DNA of 64,000 nt, taken from Pseudoneobacillus rhizosphaerae (lineage in GTDB: Bacteria > Bacillota > Bacilli > Bacillales > Cytobacillaceae). The stretch is taken from contig NZ_CAKJTG010000003.1 of assembly GCF_917563885.1 (NCBI RefSeq), positions 104,393 through 168,392 on the forward strand. Reading direction: 5' to 3'. Below are positions 24,724-33,620 of the stretch, in pieces. Both the position numbers and the translations under genes were made by a program. How positions within the stretch are numbered: the stretch's first letter is position 1; the number at the start of each line of letters is the position of its first letter. A model generated the notes under the pieces. It did no database searches. It was given only the letters and a program-made list of their open reading frames with translations, and was not told where the DNA came from.

Positions 24724-25881
24724 TCAATTCATTACCCACTTATCCTTCATAAACATAATTCTCGCTACAATAAAGGCAATGACAATGTATACTAGATTAC
24801 TTCCAATCATAATACCTAGGTGTTGGTAGTTTACGATTCCGAAGCTAAGTTCTTTTAAAATCGTAAAGATGTTCATCATTGGAATGGCAAAATGATGGAA
24901 GGATAATTCGTTTATGCCAATGCCTGTCGTGATCATGAGTGGGAACATCGCAATCATCATAATCGGTGTGCTGTAGCTTTGTGATTCTTTAATCGTTTTT
25001 CCCATAATACTTGTGATCATTAATAGAGAAGCAACAAACATGGAATAGACAATCGAACCAAGGAGGGCTACTCCAATGATGATATAAACATTGTCGCCGA
25101 ATGAAACGGCACTTTTTAAGCTTTCCGTTAAAAAGTTAATTTCCAATGCAACCACTACTAGTGTGATCATCCCTGTGATAGCTCCGATTGTCGCAATAGT
25201 TAACCACTTGGCAGTAAGTAGGGTCATCCGATTCACTGGTGTCATTAACAAGGCTTCCATCGTTTTCTTCTCTTTTTCACCTGCAAACAAGTCAGCAGCT
25301 GATGGCCCAGCACCGATACCGATGGCTAATGCTAAAATTAACGGAACGAGCATCGCTATTAAATTCAAGCCATCATTTTCTTCCGTTAGTTCTTTTTGAA
25401 CGATGGTAAAAGGTTGGACAAGCTTTTCTGGTATTCCTTGACCGCTTAATCGTTCTGAAACGACTATAAATTCATAGTTTCCTAATGCAGTTGTTACGAA
25501 TGTCATTAATTGAGACGATTTTTGGCTAAAGGAATCTCCAATAAGAGTGGCAGTAGCATCTTCACCTTTTTGGACCTTTTTAATGAAATCTTGGCTTAAA
25601 ATAAGCGCTGCTTGTGCATCGCCATCCCCTAGAGTTGTTTCTGGATTAGGCGTTTTTACTAGTTCAATATTTTTAATTCCAGTAAATAAGGCTTCTTCAT
25701 TAGTACCGAAAGATTCATTGACGGCAAGTGTGTAGGTTTCATTTGCGCCATCCGAAATCATATTTTCATAAAATAGAACAAGGCCAGTCATCATGATGAT
25801 TGGTAATAAAACGGTTAACAATAACGTCCGACGATCGCGGAAGGAGTCTTTCATTTCTTTTTTATAAATATTAAGAAACAT
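24724..25881 (-). CDS. natB: ABC-2 permease, NatB-like
   Basis: A 385-residue permease: one N-terminal helix (about 20-38), a large extracellular loop to about residue 170, then a cluster of five to six helices. The motif ADLFAGEKEKKTMEALLMTPV, which faces the ATPase, is typical of NatB and other ABC-2 exporters. NatAB of B. subtilis extrudes Na+. It overlaps the ATPase gene by 11 bp. The neighbouring two-component pair has the same make-up as natK/natR, which supports the NatAB assignment. Confidence 0.85.
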   Translation of the reverse strand: MFLNIYKKEMKDSFRDRRTLLLTVLLPIIMMTGLVLFYENMISDGANETYTLAVNESFGTNEEALFTGIKNIELVKTPNPETTLGDGDAQAALILSQDFIKKVQKGEDATATLIGDSFSQKSSQLMTFVTTALGNYEFIVVSERLSGQGIPEKLVQPFTIVQKELTEENDGLNLIAMLVPLILALAIGIGAGPSAADLFAGEKEKKTMEALLMTPVNRMTLLTAKWLTIATIGAITGMITLVVVALEINFLTESLKSAVSFGDNVYIIIGVALLGSIVYSMFVASLLMITSIMGKTIKESQSYSTPIMMIAMFPLMITTGIGINELSFHHFAIPMMNIFTILKELSFGIVNYQHLGIMIGSNLVYIVIAFIVARIMFMKDKWVMN

Positions 25882-26623
25882 AATCGGTGTTCCCCCTTAC
25901 TAATTTACTCATGAAAATATAATTCAAATCGCGACTTTCTTCTTCTTTGTAAAGTGCTTCTAATGACCCGTGATGAACAAGTTCCCCTTTATGCATCATC
26001 GCTACTGTGTCACAAAGCATTGTGACTTCCTCCATAATGTGGCTCGAGAAAATAATCGTTTTTCCATCACGTTTCAGTTGATGAACGAGCTGCCGGAATA
26101 CATTGGAAGAAGTGATATCTAACCCTGTCGTTGGTTCATCGAATAGGATGATGTCAGGATTATGAATTAATGTCCGTGCAATGGCAACCTTTTGACGCAT
26201 CCCTTTTGAAAAGCCAACTACTTTACGATTTAAGTAATCTTTCATTCCAAACATTTTCGCTAATTCCTCAATCCGAACTTTCGTTTCATGCTTGCTTAAA
26301 CCATACAGCGTTGCGAAATACTCTAAATTTTCTCGTGCCGTTAAACGATCGTATAACCCGGTTTCTCCACCAAAGAGGACACCCATTTTTTTCTTTACCT
26401 CTTCGGGATTTTTCACCGTGTCATACCCTGCGACAGATATAGTTCCATCCGTTGGCGTTAGTAGTGTGGCGATTGTTCGAAGTAAAGTCGTTTTCCCGGC
26501 ACCATTCTCTCCAAGTAGCCCAACAACTTCTCCTTTTTGAACGTCGAAGGAAACATGTTTAAGTGCAGTCACATATACTTTCTTATCTTGGAACTTTTTC
26601 GTTACATCTTGAACGTTAATCAT
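25871..26623 (-). CDS. natA: ABC transporter ATP-binding protein, NatA-like
   Basis: A 250-residue ATPase driving the NatB permease. Walker A is GENGAGKTT (residues 38-46), the signature is FSKGMRQK, Walker B is IILFDEPTTGLD and the switch histidine is in SSHIMEE. The ATG at 26623 has gaggtgg eight bases upstream; an open frame runs on to 26662 without a ribosome site. The divergent region contains a 9-12-9 direct repeat that may bind the LytTR regulator encoded on the other side. Confidence 0.88.
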   Translation of the reverse strand: MINVQDVTKKFQDKKVYVTALKHVSFDVQKGEVVGLLGENGAGKTTLLRTIATLLTPTDGTISVAGYDTVKNPEEVKKKMGVLFGGETGLYDRLTARENLEYFATLYGLSKHETKVRIEELAKMFGMKDYLNRKVVGFSKGMRQKVAIARTLIHNPDIILFDEPTTGLDITSSNVFRQLVHQLKRDGKTIIFSSHIMEEVTMLCDTVAMMHKGELVHHGSLEALYKEEESRDLNYIFMSKLVRGNTDYVS

Positions 26624-26691
26624 CTTTTCCACCTCTGTAGGTTGTTTTCTTGTTTTCATCATACAAATATTTGAACCGGTAATCAGCAGTT

Positions 26692-26721
26692 ATGTCGTGA
26701 ATATTCCCTTTGATGTCGCGA
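26692..26721. promoter_or_regulatory. Direct repeat, likely LytTR operator
   Basis: The 9-mers atgtcgtga (26692-26700) and atgtcgcga (26713-26721) are separated by 12 bp, a 21-bp start-to-start distance or two helical turns. LytTR proteins typically bind paired 9-bp repeats with 12-bp spacers. The site lies between natA and the LytTR response regulator gene. Confidence 0.6.
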
Positions 26722-26797
26722 AAATGACGAATCCACTCTTTTAATGGTAAAATTAAGTACTTCACCATGAATTGGAAAATGTAAAAGTGAGGGCGAC

Positions 26798-27499
26798 ATG
26801 ATGAAAGTTGGACTTGTAGATGATAGATATATAGATTTAGATAAACTGAACGGCATAGTAGCAGGGATAGCTGATGTAGAAATTGTCTTCTCAACCCTAA
26901 ATGCCGAAGAGGCTTATGAATATATAAAAAAAAAATCCGTCGATTTGTTGATAGCAGATATTGAAATGCCCAATCTTTCTGGCTATGAGCTAGCTGACAT
27001 TATTTATTCCCATGCCCTAGATATCGCTGTCATTTTCGTAACAGCTAATAGCGGGTATGCGGTGCATGCTTTTGAGTTGAATGTTCATGACTATATAATG
27101 AAGCCTTATCCGAAGGAGAGATTGGTTAAAAGTATCGAGCGGTTAATGGCAAAATCAAATGCATCAGAAATTGCTGGTAGGTTATATTTAAAGTTAAAGA
27201 ATGATATTCATATTGTCCAAAAGAAGGATATCGTTTTTATTGAACGTTCTGGTCGCTCGACGACTATTTACACGAAAACGGGATCGATTAAAACGTATCA
27301 GACATTAAATGAGCTAGAAGGGGAGCTAAGAGAACGTGATTTTCTCCGTTCACACCGTTCCTTCATTATTAACATTCATCATGTGAAAAACTTTTCCCTC
27401 TATGCGAAAAACTCCTACATCGTCTCCTTTGAAGGGATGGAGGAGCAAGCGATGATTACGAAAGATAAAGTCGATTTTCTACAACAGCATTATTTCTAA
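26798..27499 (+). CDS. natR: LytTR response regulator, NatR-like
   Basis: A 233-residue response regulator. The receiver domain (1-120) has the acidic pair Asp8-Asp9, phosphorylated Asp54 in LLIADIEMP and Lys102 in YIMKPY. A LytTR DNA-binding domain follows at about 130-232 (KKDIVFIERSGRSTTIYTKTG, FLRSHRSFIINIHHVKNF). It probably activates natAB through the direct repeat beside it. Two adjacent ATGs (26798, 26801) share the ribosome site gaggg. Twelve bp separate it from the kinase gene. Confidence 0.87.
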   Translation: MMKVGLVDDRYIDLDKLNGIVAGIADVEIVFSTLNAEEAYEYIKKKSVDLLIADIEMPNLSGYELADIIYSHALDIAVIFVTANSGYAVHAFELNVHDYIMKPYPKERLVKSIERLMAKSNASEIAGRLYLKLKNDIHIVQKKDIVFIERSGRSTTIYTKTGSIKTYQTLNELEGELRERDFLRSHRSFIINIHHVKNFSLYAKNSYIVSFEGMEEQAMITKDKVDFLQQHYF

Positions 27500-27512
27500 A
27501 GGGTGAGAGAAC

Positions 27513-28484
27513 TTGGACAAATTAAAAATATATTGGCTAGCTCCTGGATTGTTCGGTTTCTTTCACCTGCATGTTTTGTTTGGGCATATCCTTCCATTTT
27601 ATCTAACGATTCTAATCGTGAGTGGGATGGTGTATTATCTGAATCGGACTGTGTTCGTACAAATAGCCACTCTAGGTATTGAGTGGAATATGTTTCTTTT
27701 TGGCTTACAGGTGTTAGTCATGTTTATTTCTATTGGGGGTCTGCCGAAGTGGATATCTTTTCTTCCTATGCTTTTATTTATCGGATTGGAGTTTGTAAGA
27801 AATGCTTGGGCCAATCGAGTGACAGAATTGACGAAGAACAGCTCGGAACATGATGCTCAGCTAGAACAGATAAATGAAACGTTCCGTGTCGTCCGAAGCG
27901 AGCGCCATGATTTTCTCAAGCACATATCCGCCATTCACTTTATGCTGGACAACAACAAGCCAAACGATGCTAAACATTACTTAGATGAATTAGTAGAAAG
28001 CTATGAAGAAACGAATCTTTCGATAAAAGGAGAAAGTGGTGTCGTAGCAAGCGTATTACATCAAGCCTATCTTCGTGCTAGGAAATCTGGAATTGAGGTA
28101 ATCTATGACTTAGATTTACCTCTTTCAACCTTGCCTCTATCTGATCAGAAGATTGTTACATTAATAGGGAATCTCCTTTCAAATAGTTTAGATGCTTGTG
28201 AGGAATGGCAGGTACTAAGAAGAAAACCATCTACTGTTATTGTAGAGTTTTACAAAAGAAGCGGGTTATACATTCTCCTATGTAAAAACAACAGCCTACC
28301 CATTCCTGTAAAAATTGTCGATGAACTTTTCAGCTCATACGGAAAGACGACAAAGGGCGGGGCACACGAAGGACTTGGTACAAAAATCATAAAAGACATT
28401 GTAGAAGAACACCAAGGCTTCCTAGATTTTGTGCATAAAGGTGAGGAGTTTGAAGTTAAGATTAAGGTGCCAGCTATTAGGTAG
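27513..28484 (+). CDS. natK: Sensor histidine kinase, NatK-like
   Basis: A 323-residue kinase with three or four N-terminal membrane helices (to about residue 95), a short coiled segment and a cytoplasmic kinase core. The phosphorylated histidine is probably His132 in SERHDFLKH, the motif of the AgrC/LytS-type (HPK10-like) kinases; N box TLIGNLLSNSLDACE and G box GLGTKII follow. The start is TTG with gggtgag upstream. It is the cognate kinase of the upstream regulator. The signal is unknown. Confidence 0.85.
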   Translation: MDKLKIYWLAPGLFGFFHLHVLFGHILPFYLTILIVSGMVYYLNRTVFVQIATLGIEWNMFLFGLQVLVMFISIGGLPKWISFLPMLLFIGLEFVRNAWANRVTELTKNSSEHDAQLEQINETFRVVRSERHDFLKHISAIHFMLDNNKPNDAKHYLDELVESYEETNLSIKGESGVVASVLHQAYLRARKSGIEVIYDLDLPLSTLPLSDQKIVTLIGNLLSNSLDACEEWQVLRRKPSTVIVEFYKRSGLYILLCKNNSLPIPVKIVDELFSSYGKTTKGGAHEGLGTKIIKDIVEEHQGFLDFVHKGEEFEVKIKVPAIR

Positions 28485-28578
28485 TAGGGGCATGTTCATG
28501 GAAGTGAGGAGCCAAATAGCTATTTAATGTCTTTACTTAAATAGAAAATACATTTCCAACACTAGCATACCAGAAATC

Positions 28579-28607
28579 TTGACAATTAAAACTTATGTTA
28601 CTATAAT
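28579..28607 (+). promoter_or_regulatory. Consensus sigmaA promoter
   Basis: A perfect TTGACA (28579-28584) and perfect TATAAT (28602-28607) are 17 bases apart. Transcription should start near 28614 and give a leader of about 120 nt before the EamA gene. Confidence 0.8.
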
Positions 28608-28613
28608 CAAATT

Positions 28614-28712
28614 TGAATTGAATCATAAAAACCTAATTGGAACGTGGACTTTTCTAGAGGATTCTCTATTTTCGCCACACAGATGTTATTAGACATTTGT
28701 GTGGCTTTTTTG
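28614..28712 (+). promoter_or_regulatory. Attenuator-like leader of the EamA gene
   Basis: Between the promoter and the gene lies a strong terminator hairpin gccacacagatgt/acatttgtgtggc plus T6 (28674-28712). The 60 nt before it contain a small hairpin tagag-gatt-ctcta and the segment gtgg (about 28645-28648) that can pair with ccac of the terminator's left arm. A terminator right after a consensus promoter and before the gene points to regulated read-through. I know no riboswitch class that matches; part of the terminator could also serve the upstream kinase operon. Confidence 0.55.
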
Positions 28713-28736
28713 TGTTTAAGGAAAGGATGATGAAAA

Positions 28737-29657
28737 ATGAAAACATGGCATTATGCATTAATCGTATTATTAGGTGGCTCTAGTTACGGTATTTTATCAA
28801 CCGTAGTAAAGCTAGCTTACTCTAATGGTTTTACCATGACACAGGTATCGGGAAGCCAGCTAATAACAGGAACTCTCCTTTTATGGCTAACGGTTCTTTT
28901 TACAAAAAGAAAGAAATTAGGGCTAGCTCAAATTGTTAAATTGCTTGTTTCTGGTATACCCGTCGGCTTAACGAGTGTGTTTTATTATCAAGCATTACAA
29001 ACTCTCGACGCGTCACTTGCCATCGTATTTTTATTTCAATTCGTTTGGATTGGGACATTATTAGAATGGCTAATTGGTCGAAAAAAGCCAACTAGTAGTA
29101 AAATCATTTCTATTGTTATCTTACTTATCGGAACGGTATTTTCATCAGGGCTGTTAACAGGTGGCATGACGGAATTGCCATGGATCGGAATCATGTGGGG
29201 AATGCTCTCGGCTATTACATTCTCAGCCTTTATTTATATTAGCAGCTCGGTTGGAAATGAACTGCCGCCAGTTCAGAAGAGTGCCATTTTATCTACAGGC
29301 GGATTAATGACCGTGATGGTGTTGTTTCCACCAACCTTCCTGCTAAATATAAACGAATTATCAGGACTAGTGCCATATGGATTTTTATTAGGATTGTTTG
29401 GTGTTGTTCTACCACCGGTATTATTTGCAATCGGAATGCCTCGTGTTGGAGTAGGACTAGGAACCATCTTAGCAGCTGCCGAGCTACCTGTTGCTGTCAT
29501 CATGTCCGCTATTATTCTAGCAGAACAAGTGACGATCATTCAGTGGGTGGGAGTGGTTGTCATATTAGGGGGAATCTATGTAGGAAACTTAAATCTTTCC
29601 TTTGTAAAAACGGTGCCATCCATGAATAGTTCCACTTTAAAGAAAAAGGAAGCATAG
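28737..29657 (+). CDS. EamA-family (DMT) transporter
   Basis: A 306-residue membrane protein with ten predicted helices in two repeated EamA domains (about residues 5-140 and 150-290), the usual size for the drug/metabolite transporter superfamily. The first half starts GSSYGILSTVVKLAYSNGF; the second has a helix pair ending AELPVAVIMSAIILAEQVTIIQWVG. Substrates of this family (amino acids, purines, cations) cannot be read from sequence. Ribosome site aaaggatg. The gene lies behind a leader with a terminator, so its expression is probably ligand- or factor-dependent. Confidence 0.85.
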   Translation: MKTWHYALIVLLGGSSYGILSTVVKLAYSNGFTMTQVSGSQLITGTLLLWLTVLFTKRKKLGLAQIVKLLVSGIPVGLTSVFYYQALQTLDASLAIVFLFQFVWIGTLLEWLIGRKKPTSSKIISIVILLIGTVFSSGLLTGGMTELPWIGIMWGMLSAITFSAFIYISSSVGNELPPVQKSAILSTGGLMTVMVLFPPTFLLNINELSGLVPYGFLLGLFGVVLPPVLFAIGMPRVGVGLGTILAAAELPVAVIMSAIILAEQVTIIQWVGVVVILGGIYVGNLNLSFVKTVPSMNSSTLKKKEA

Positions 29658-29746
29658 GTATATTAGGAAATTATTTTTAAAATTGCCTCCAAGCACATAC
29701 AAAAGGAAGTAATGGAAAAAATAAACTCCTGAGGTGAGTAGAACAG

Positions 29747-30412
29747 ATGAATTTAAAATTTAAGCTTTCTATTGCATTAATTATTAGCATTTTGTCTTTG
29801 ATTGTATTTAGCTTCTTGGTTTTTATTATAAGTGCCAAGAAAATCGTCCAATTTGATAGCACCATTATTTCATTTGTACAAGGATTTGAGAGTCCAGGTT
29901 TAACATCTATTATGAAGTTATTCTCTATAATCGGTGACACGCCTGCCGTTATTGTCTTATCATTAGTTGTCCTATTATTCCTATATGTTGTTTTAAAACA
30001 CCGAACGGAACTGGTTTTATTTGTTGCTGCCATTATTGGATCAGCGATTTTGAATCTAATTTTGAAATACCTTTTTCAACGGGCTCGACCAGACATTCAT
30101 CGGCTGGTTGAAATTGCAGGCTATAGCTTTCCAAGCGGACATGCGATGAATTCCTGTACAGTCTATACGATAACCTCCTTTCTGCTTTGGCACAATATAT
30201 CAACTAGAGCAGGTAGAACCATTTTGATTATCATTAGTGTAATGATGATCTTATCAATCGGAATAAGCAGAATTTACCTTGGCGTCCATTACCCAAGTGA
30301 TGTTATTGGCGGTTATTTTGCTAGTGGATTTTGGCTTACGATCGCTATTTGGTTTTTTCAAAAATATCAAGATAAATATGGTAGAAATAGAAGAGCACCT
30401 GCTAAGGGATGA
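29747..30412 (+). CDS. PAP2-family membrane phosphatase
   Basis: A 221-residue protein with six helices and the three phosphatase motifs: KYLFQRARP, YSFPSGH and SRIYLGVHYPSD. The His residues in the second and third motifs form the phospho-enzyme and relay. Relatives dephosphorylate phosphatidylglycerol phosphate or undecaprenyl pyrophosphate at the outer face of the membrane; either is possible. Ribosome site gaggtgag. A strong terminator follows. Confidence 0.88.
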   Translation: MNLKFKLSIALIISILSLIVFSFLVFIISAKKIVQFDSTIISFVQGFESPGLTSIMKLFSIIGDTPAVIVLSLVVLLFLYVVLKHRTELVLFVAAIIGSAILNLILKYLFQRARPDIHRLVEIAGYSFPSGHAMNSCTVYTITSFLLWHNISTRAGRTILIIISVMMILSIGISRIYLGVHYPSDVIGGYFASGFWLTIAIWFFQKYQDKYGRNRRAPAKG

Positions 30413-30427
30413 GAATAGAAGGTTAGA

Positions 30428-30469
30428 AAAAAGCACAACTAGGAGTTTAGCCTAGTTGTGCTTTTTTTA
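30428..30469 (+). terminator. PAP2 gene terminator
   Basis: Stem aagcacaactagg/cctagttgtgctt with T7. Confidence 0.9.
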
Positions 30470-30510
30470 GTTAAAATTGACATTTAATTTTTTGAAAATA
30501 CAAATTATTG

Positions 30511-30539
30511 TTGTTTATCATTTGCACCTATTATATAAT
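30511..30539 (+). promoter_or_regulatory. Possible promoter of the D-amino-acid operon
   Basis: TTGTTT (30511-30516) and perfect TATAAT (30534-30539) with 17-bp spacing lie about 210 bp before the GNAT gene. The rest of the 341-bp gap holds no supported gene; a 78-codon plus-strand frame lacks a ribosome site and family features. Confidence 0.45.
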
Positions 30540-30753
30540 ATGAAAAAGCAAACGCTTCATAATTTCAGAAATAAAGGTCAGGCTTTAAAAGGGGAAATCC
30601 TAAGAATGATTTCCTGTCAGCATAGAACAACCAGGTCCTCTACTCCAATCACACCTATGATAAATGCCTCATATAAGACATCAATGAATTCAATCTTCCT
30701 TAATATGCACTAGAAAACAAAAAAAGAACTTAATAGATAAGGAGGGGAATACG

Positions 30754-31593
30754 ATGAGTCAAATCGATTCAATCACCTACAAAACAATTGAAGATTTAGC
30801 AGATATAAATGAAGTCGTTCTATTACAGTCCGACATTTGGAGCCAGGAATCAGTAACCCCATTGCCTCATTTGGTAGCCTCGATTCATCATGGAGGAATT
30901 CTTATTGGTGCCTTTTCTGAAAATCGCTTAATCGGGTTTTGTTATGGGTTCGCTGGCTTCAGGAATGGAGAAGTCTTTCTAGTCTCACATATGGCTGCAG
31001 TCCTTCCAGAGTATCAAAATGCTGGGGTCGGATATCAGTTGAAAATCAAGCAAAGGGAATGGGCGATTACCTATGGTTATCAAAAAATTGTCTGGACGTT
31101 TGATCCATTAGAAGTGAGAAACGGTTATTTTAATTTGTGTAAATTAGGGGCTTACTCTAAAACATATATAACCTCTTATTATGGTGAAATGCAGGATAGA
31201 TTGAACAAAGGTCTCCCCTCTGACCGGCTTGAAATTGAATGGAATATCTGTTCCAGTCGTGTCAAAATCGCCATTTCAAATGTGATGCCTAACAAAACAG
31301 AACATGATTATGAAGTTCTGCTTCAAATAGATAGGGATACAGAACATCCATCATTGGACTTTGAAAAATTCAATCCACAAAAGGATGGCTACCTTGTGGC
31401 CGTCCCTACAAATATTCAACTGCTTAAACAAACAAATCTTGAACTAGCAAAGGCTTGGAGATTTGCAATAAGGAATGTAATTAGTGAGGCCCTTTTACAT
31501 GATTTTGTTATTACTGGAGTTGTAAAAGTACCACATTCTTCAATTCAATATTACGTACTAGAAAAGACAACACTGGAGGATTTATATGATTAA
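30754..31593 (+). CDS. GNAT-family acyltransferase (COG3375-like)
   Basis: A 279-residue protein whose N-terminal 160 residues are a GNAT domain: GGILIGAFSENRLIGFCYGF, HMAAVLPEYQNAGVGYQLK (acyl-CoA loop) and WTFDPLEVRNGYFNLCKLGA. The extra C-terminal half is typical of the COG3375 group. In Geobacillus a protein of this kind transfers a succinyl group to D-amino acids in an operon with N-succinylamino-acid racemase; the same partners are found here, so the same role is likely. Ribosome site aaggagggg. It overlaps the amidohydrolase gene by 8 bp. Confidence 0.87.
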   Translation: MSQIDSITYKTIEDLADINEVVLLQSDIWSQESVTPLPHLVASIHHGGILIGAFSENRLIGFCYGFAGFRNGEVFLVSHMAAVLPEYQNAGVGYQLKIKQREWAITYGYQKIVWTFDPLEVRNGYFNLCKLGAYSKTYITSYYGEMQDRLNKGLPSDRLEIEWNICSSRVKIAISNVMPNKTEHDYEVLLQIDRDTEHPSLDFEKFNPQKDGYLVAVPTNIQLLKQTNLELAKAWRFAIRNVISEALLHDFVITGVVKVPHSSIQYYVLEKTTLEDLYD

Positions 31594-32731
31594 GGAAATA
31601 AATGAATGGGTAGCCAAATGTGAAGATGTAATCAAGTCAACCTATCATCACTTACACACTCATGCGGAAGTGAGCTGGAGGGAAGTGGAGACGACCAAAT
31701 TCTTATGTTCTCAGCTAGAGAAACTAGGAATTCGGTACGAAACGTTCGAGGATCATACAGGCGTAATTGGCTATTGGGGAAACAAAGAGGATGGTCCCAC
31801 AATTGGTATTAGAGCAGATATGGATGCGTTATTCCAGTTGGTTGATGGAGAATGGAAAGCCAATCATTCCTGTGGGCATGATGCCCATATGACGATGGTG
31901 CTCCATACGATTACTTGCTTAAAGGAAATCGGCTATACACCAAAGGGTTTAATCAAAATCATTTTTCAACCGGCTGAAGAATCAGGAAAAGGAGCACAAG
32001 CAATCATCGAAAAAGGAGTCATTGAAGACATTAATTATTTACTTGGCATCCATCTTCGTCCGATTCAAGAAATGGAATTCGGAAAAGCTGCACCTGCCAT
32101 TTACCATGGAGCAACGACTCTTTTAAAAGGAGAAGTAAAAGGTATACAGGCTCATGGTGCTAGACCTCACCTTGGCATTAATGTGGTTGACTCCGTTGGC
32201 TCCATTATTCATGCGGTCAATTCTGTCAAAATGGATCCGACGGTTTCGGCATCTGCGAAGGTAACGATGATCAAAGCGGGAGGAGATAACCTTAACACGA
32301 TTCCTGATCATGCTGAATTTGGACTGGATGTGAGAGCTGAGCAGAATGAAGTGATGACTGATTTGTTAAAGCGAGTTCAACATGCTGTCGTGACCTCAGG
32401 CTCCGTGAATCATGCTGAGGTTAAGCTCGAACCACTCGCATCAATGGTAGCGGCAGAGGCTAGTAGCGAGTTGGAGAGGATTGTAGAGGTGGCGATAGTG
32501 GAGGCTCTTGGTGAAGACGGACTCGTTCCACCTCCTGTCACACCTGGTGGAGAAGATTTTCATTTTTATAAACAAACATACCCACATATCCAATCGACAA
32601 TGGTTGGTCTTGGTACTGGCCTAGCACCTGGACTACATCATCCTAATATGAGCTTTAACCTAGACGCTCTTCTAAATGGAGTGAGAATTTTAAGCTTGGC
32701 AATCTTGCAGATTGGTAAGGTTAGCTTATAA
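31586..32731 (+). CDS. M20-family amidohydrolase (AmhX-like)
   Basis: A 381-residue metallopeptidase-like hydrolase of the IAA-amino-acid/hippurate hydrolase branch. Metal-site residues appear in HSCGHDAHM, FQPAEESGKGA, GIHLRP and the late GLHHPNMSF; Cys and His in the first motif match dinuclear enzymes. A dimerisation (lid) domain lies at about residues 175-290. It resembles AmhX of B. subtilis. In its operon it probably removes an N-succinyl (or other acyl) group from L-amino acids after racemisation. It overlaps the GNAT gene by 8 bp and is followed after 17 bp by a regulator gene. Confidence 0.88.
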   Translation: MIKEINEWVAKCEDVIKSTYHHLHTHAEVSWREVETTKFLCSQLEKLGIRYETFEDHTGVIGYWGNKEDGPTIGIRADMDALFQLVDGEWKANHSCGHDAHMTMVLHTITCLKEIGYTPKGLIKIIFQPAEESGKGAQAIIEKGVIEDINYLLGIHLRPIQEMEFGKAAPAIYHGATTLLKGEVKGIQAHGARPHLGINVVDSVGSIIHAVNSVKMDPTVSASAKVTMIKAGGDNLNTIPDHAEFGLDVRAEQNEVMTDLLKRVQHAVVTSGSVNHAEVKLEPLASMVAAEASSELERIVEVAIVEALGEDGLVPPPVTPGGEDFHFYKQTYPHIQSTMVGLGTGLAPGLHHPNMSFNLDALLNGVRILSLAILQIGKVSL

Positions 32732-32748
32732 AAAACAGGAGAATATAC

Positions 32749-33600
32749 ATGTTAGATACTTTGAAAATAGAAGTACAGGAGAAATATGATGAATTTTCAA
32801 AAGGATTAAAAAAAGTGTCCAAACATTTTTTAACCAATCCTGAAGCTTTTGCATTAAATTCTGCTGAACAAGTTGGAAGTGAGATTAACGTAAGTGAAAC
32901 GACAGTCATTCGTTTCTGTTATGCACTTGGATATAGTGGCTTTAGTGCCTTCCAAAAGGTTATCCAAGATCAGTTAATCAATAAACAGAGTACTCTATTT
33001 GAATACCATTCAATGAAAAATGAAATGGACAGAGATCAAGATTTTTCAAAAAAAATCATGTTTAAGGATTCAGAAGTCATTAATCAAACAGCAGAGAGAT
33101 TAAATAACGAAGATTTCCAAAAAGCCGTGGATCAATTAACCATTTCTGAACGAGTACTTGTTTCAGGTCTCAGATCTTCTTATGCGATGGCCCATTGGTT
33201 TTCGTTCACACTTGAATTGATTCGAAATAACGTACGATTGTTTCGTCCTGATACCGATGACGTCATTTTAAGAATGAGGGAAATGGACGAAAAAAGTGTA
33301 TTTGTTGCCTTCTCCTTTCACCGTTATGCAGTAGAAACGATTAATTTGGCTAAGGAAGCAAAGCGACTTGGAGCCTTTGTTATTGCTTTCTCTGATTCAG
33401 AGGTTGCACCGATTAAAGAGTATGCAAATGTATTATTCACCGTACAGCTACCAGTCAAATCGACACTAGATGTTGCACCAGCGGTCTTTTCACTAATGAA
33501 TGCATTAATTGCTGGAGTATCAGTGAAAAATTCAGAGCAGTTTAAAGAACGTATGGAATCATACGAACAACTAACCTATCAGCAATTTTTTATGGAGTAA
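32749..33600 (+). CDS. MurR/RpiR-family regulator
   Basis: A 283-residue transcription factor. The N-terminal helix-turn-helix (about residues 20-75) has [32 protein letters not shown], the RpiR pattern, and a SIS sugar-phosphate-type domain covers about 115-250 ([57 protein letters not shown]). It lies inside the operon between the amidohydrolase and the racemase, so it probably controls its own operon in answer to a small ligand. Ribosome site aggaga. Confidence 0.9.
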   Translation: MLDTLKIEVQEKYDEFSKGLKKVSKHFLTNPEAFALNSAEQVGSEINVSETTVIRFCYALGYSGFSAFQKVIQDQLINKQSTLFEYHSMKNEMDRDQDFSKKIMFKDSEVINQTAERLNNEDFQKAVDQLTISERVLVSGLRSSYAMAHWFSFTLELIRNNVRLFRPDTDDVILRMREMDEKSVFVAFSFHRYAVETINLAKEAKRLGAFVIAFSDSEVAPIKEYANVLFTVQLPVKSTLDVAPAVFSLMNALIAGVSVKNSEQFKERMESYEQLTYQQFFME

Positions 33601-33620
33601 TTTTAAAGGAGGAACTCATC

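Noticed and set aside
30477-30713. 78-codon protein before the GNAT gene
   Set aside because: No ribosome site; the frame crosses the likely promoter of the operon; composition is not protein-like.
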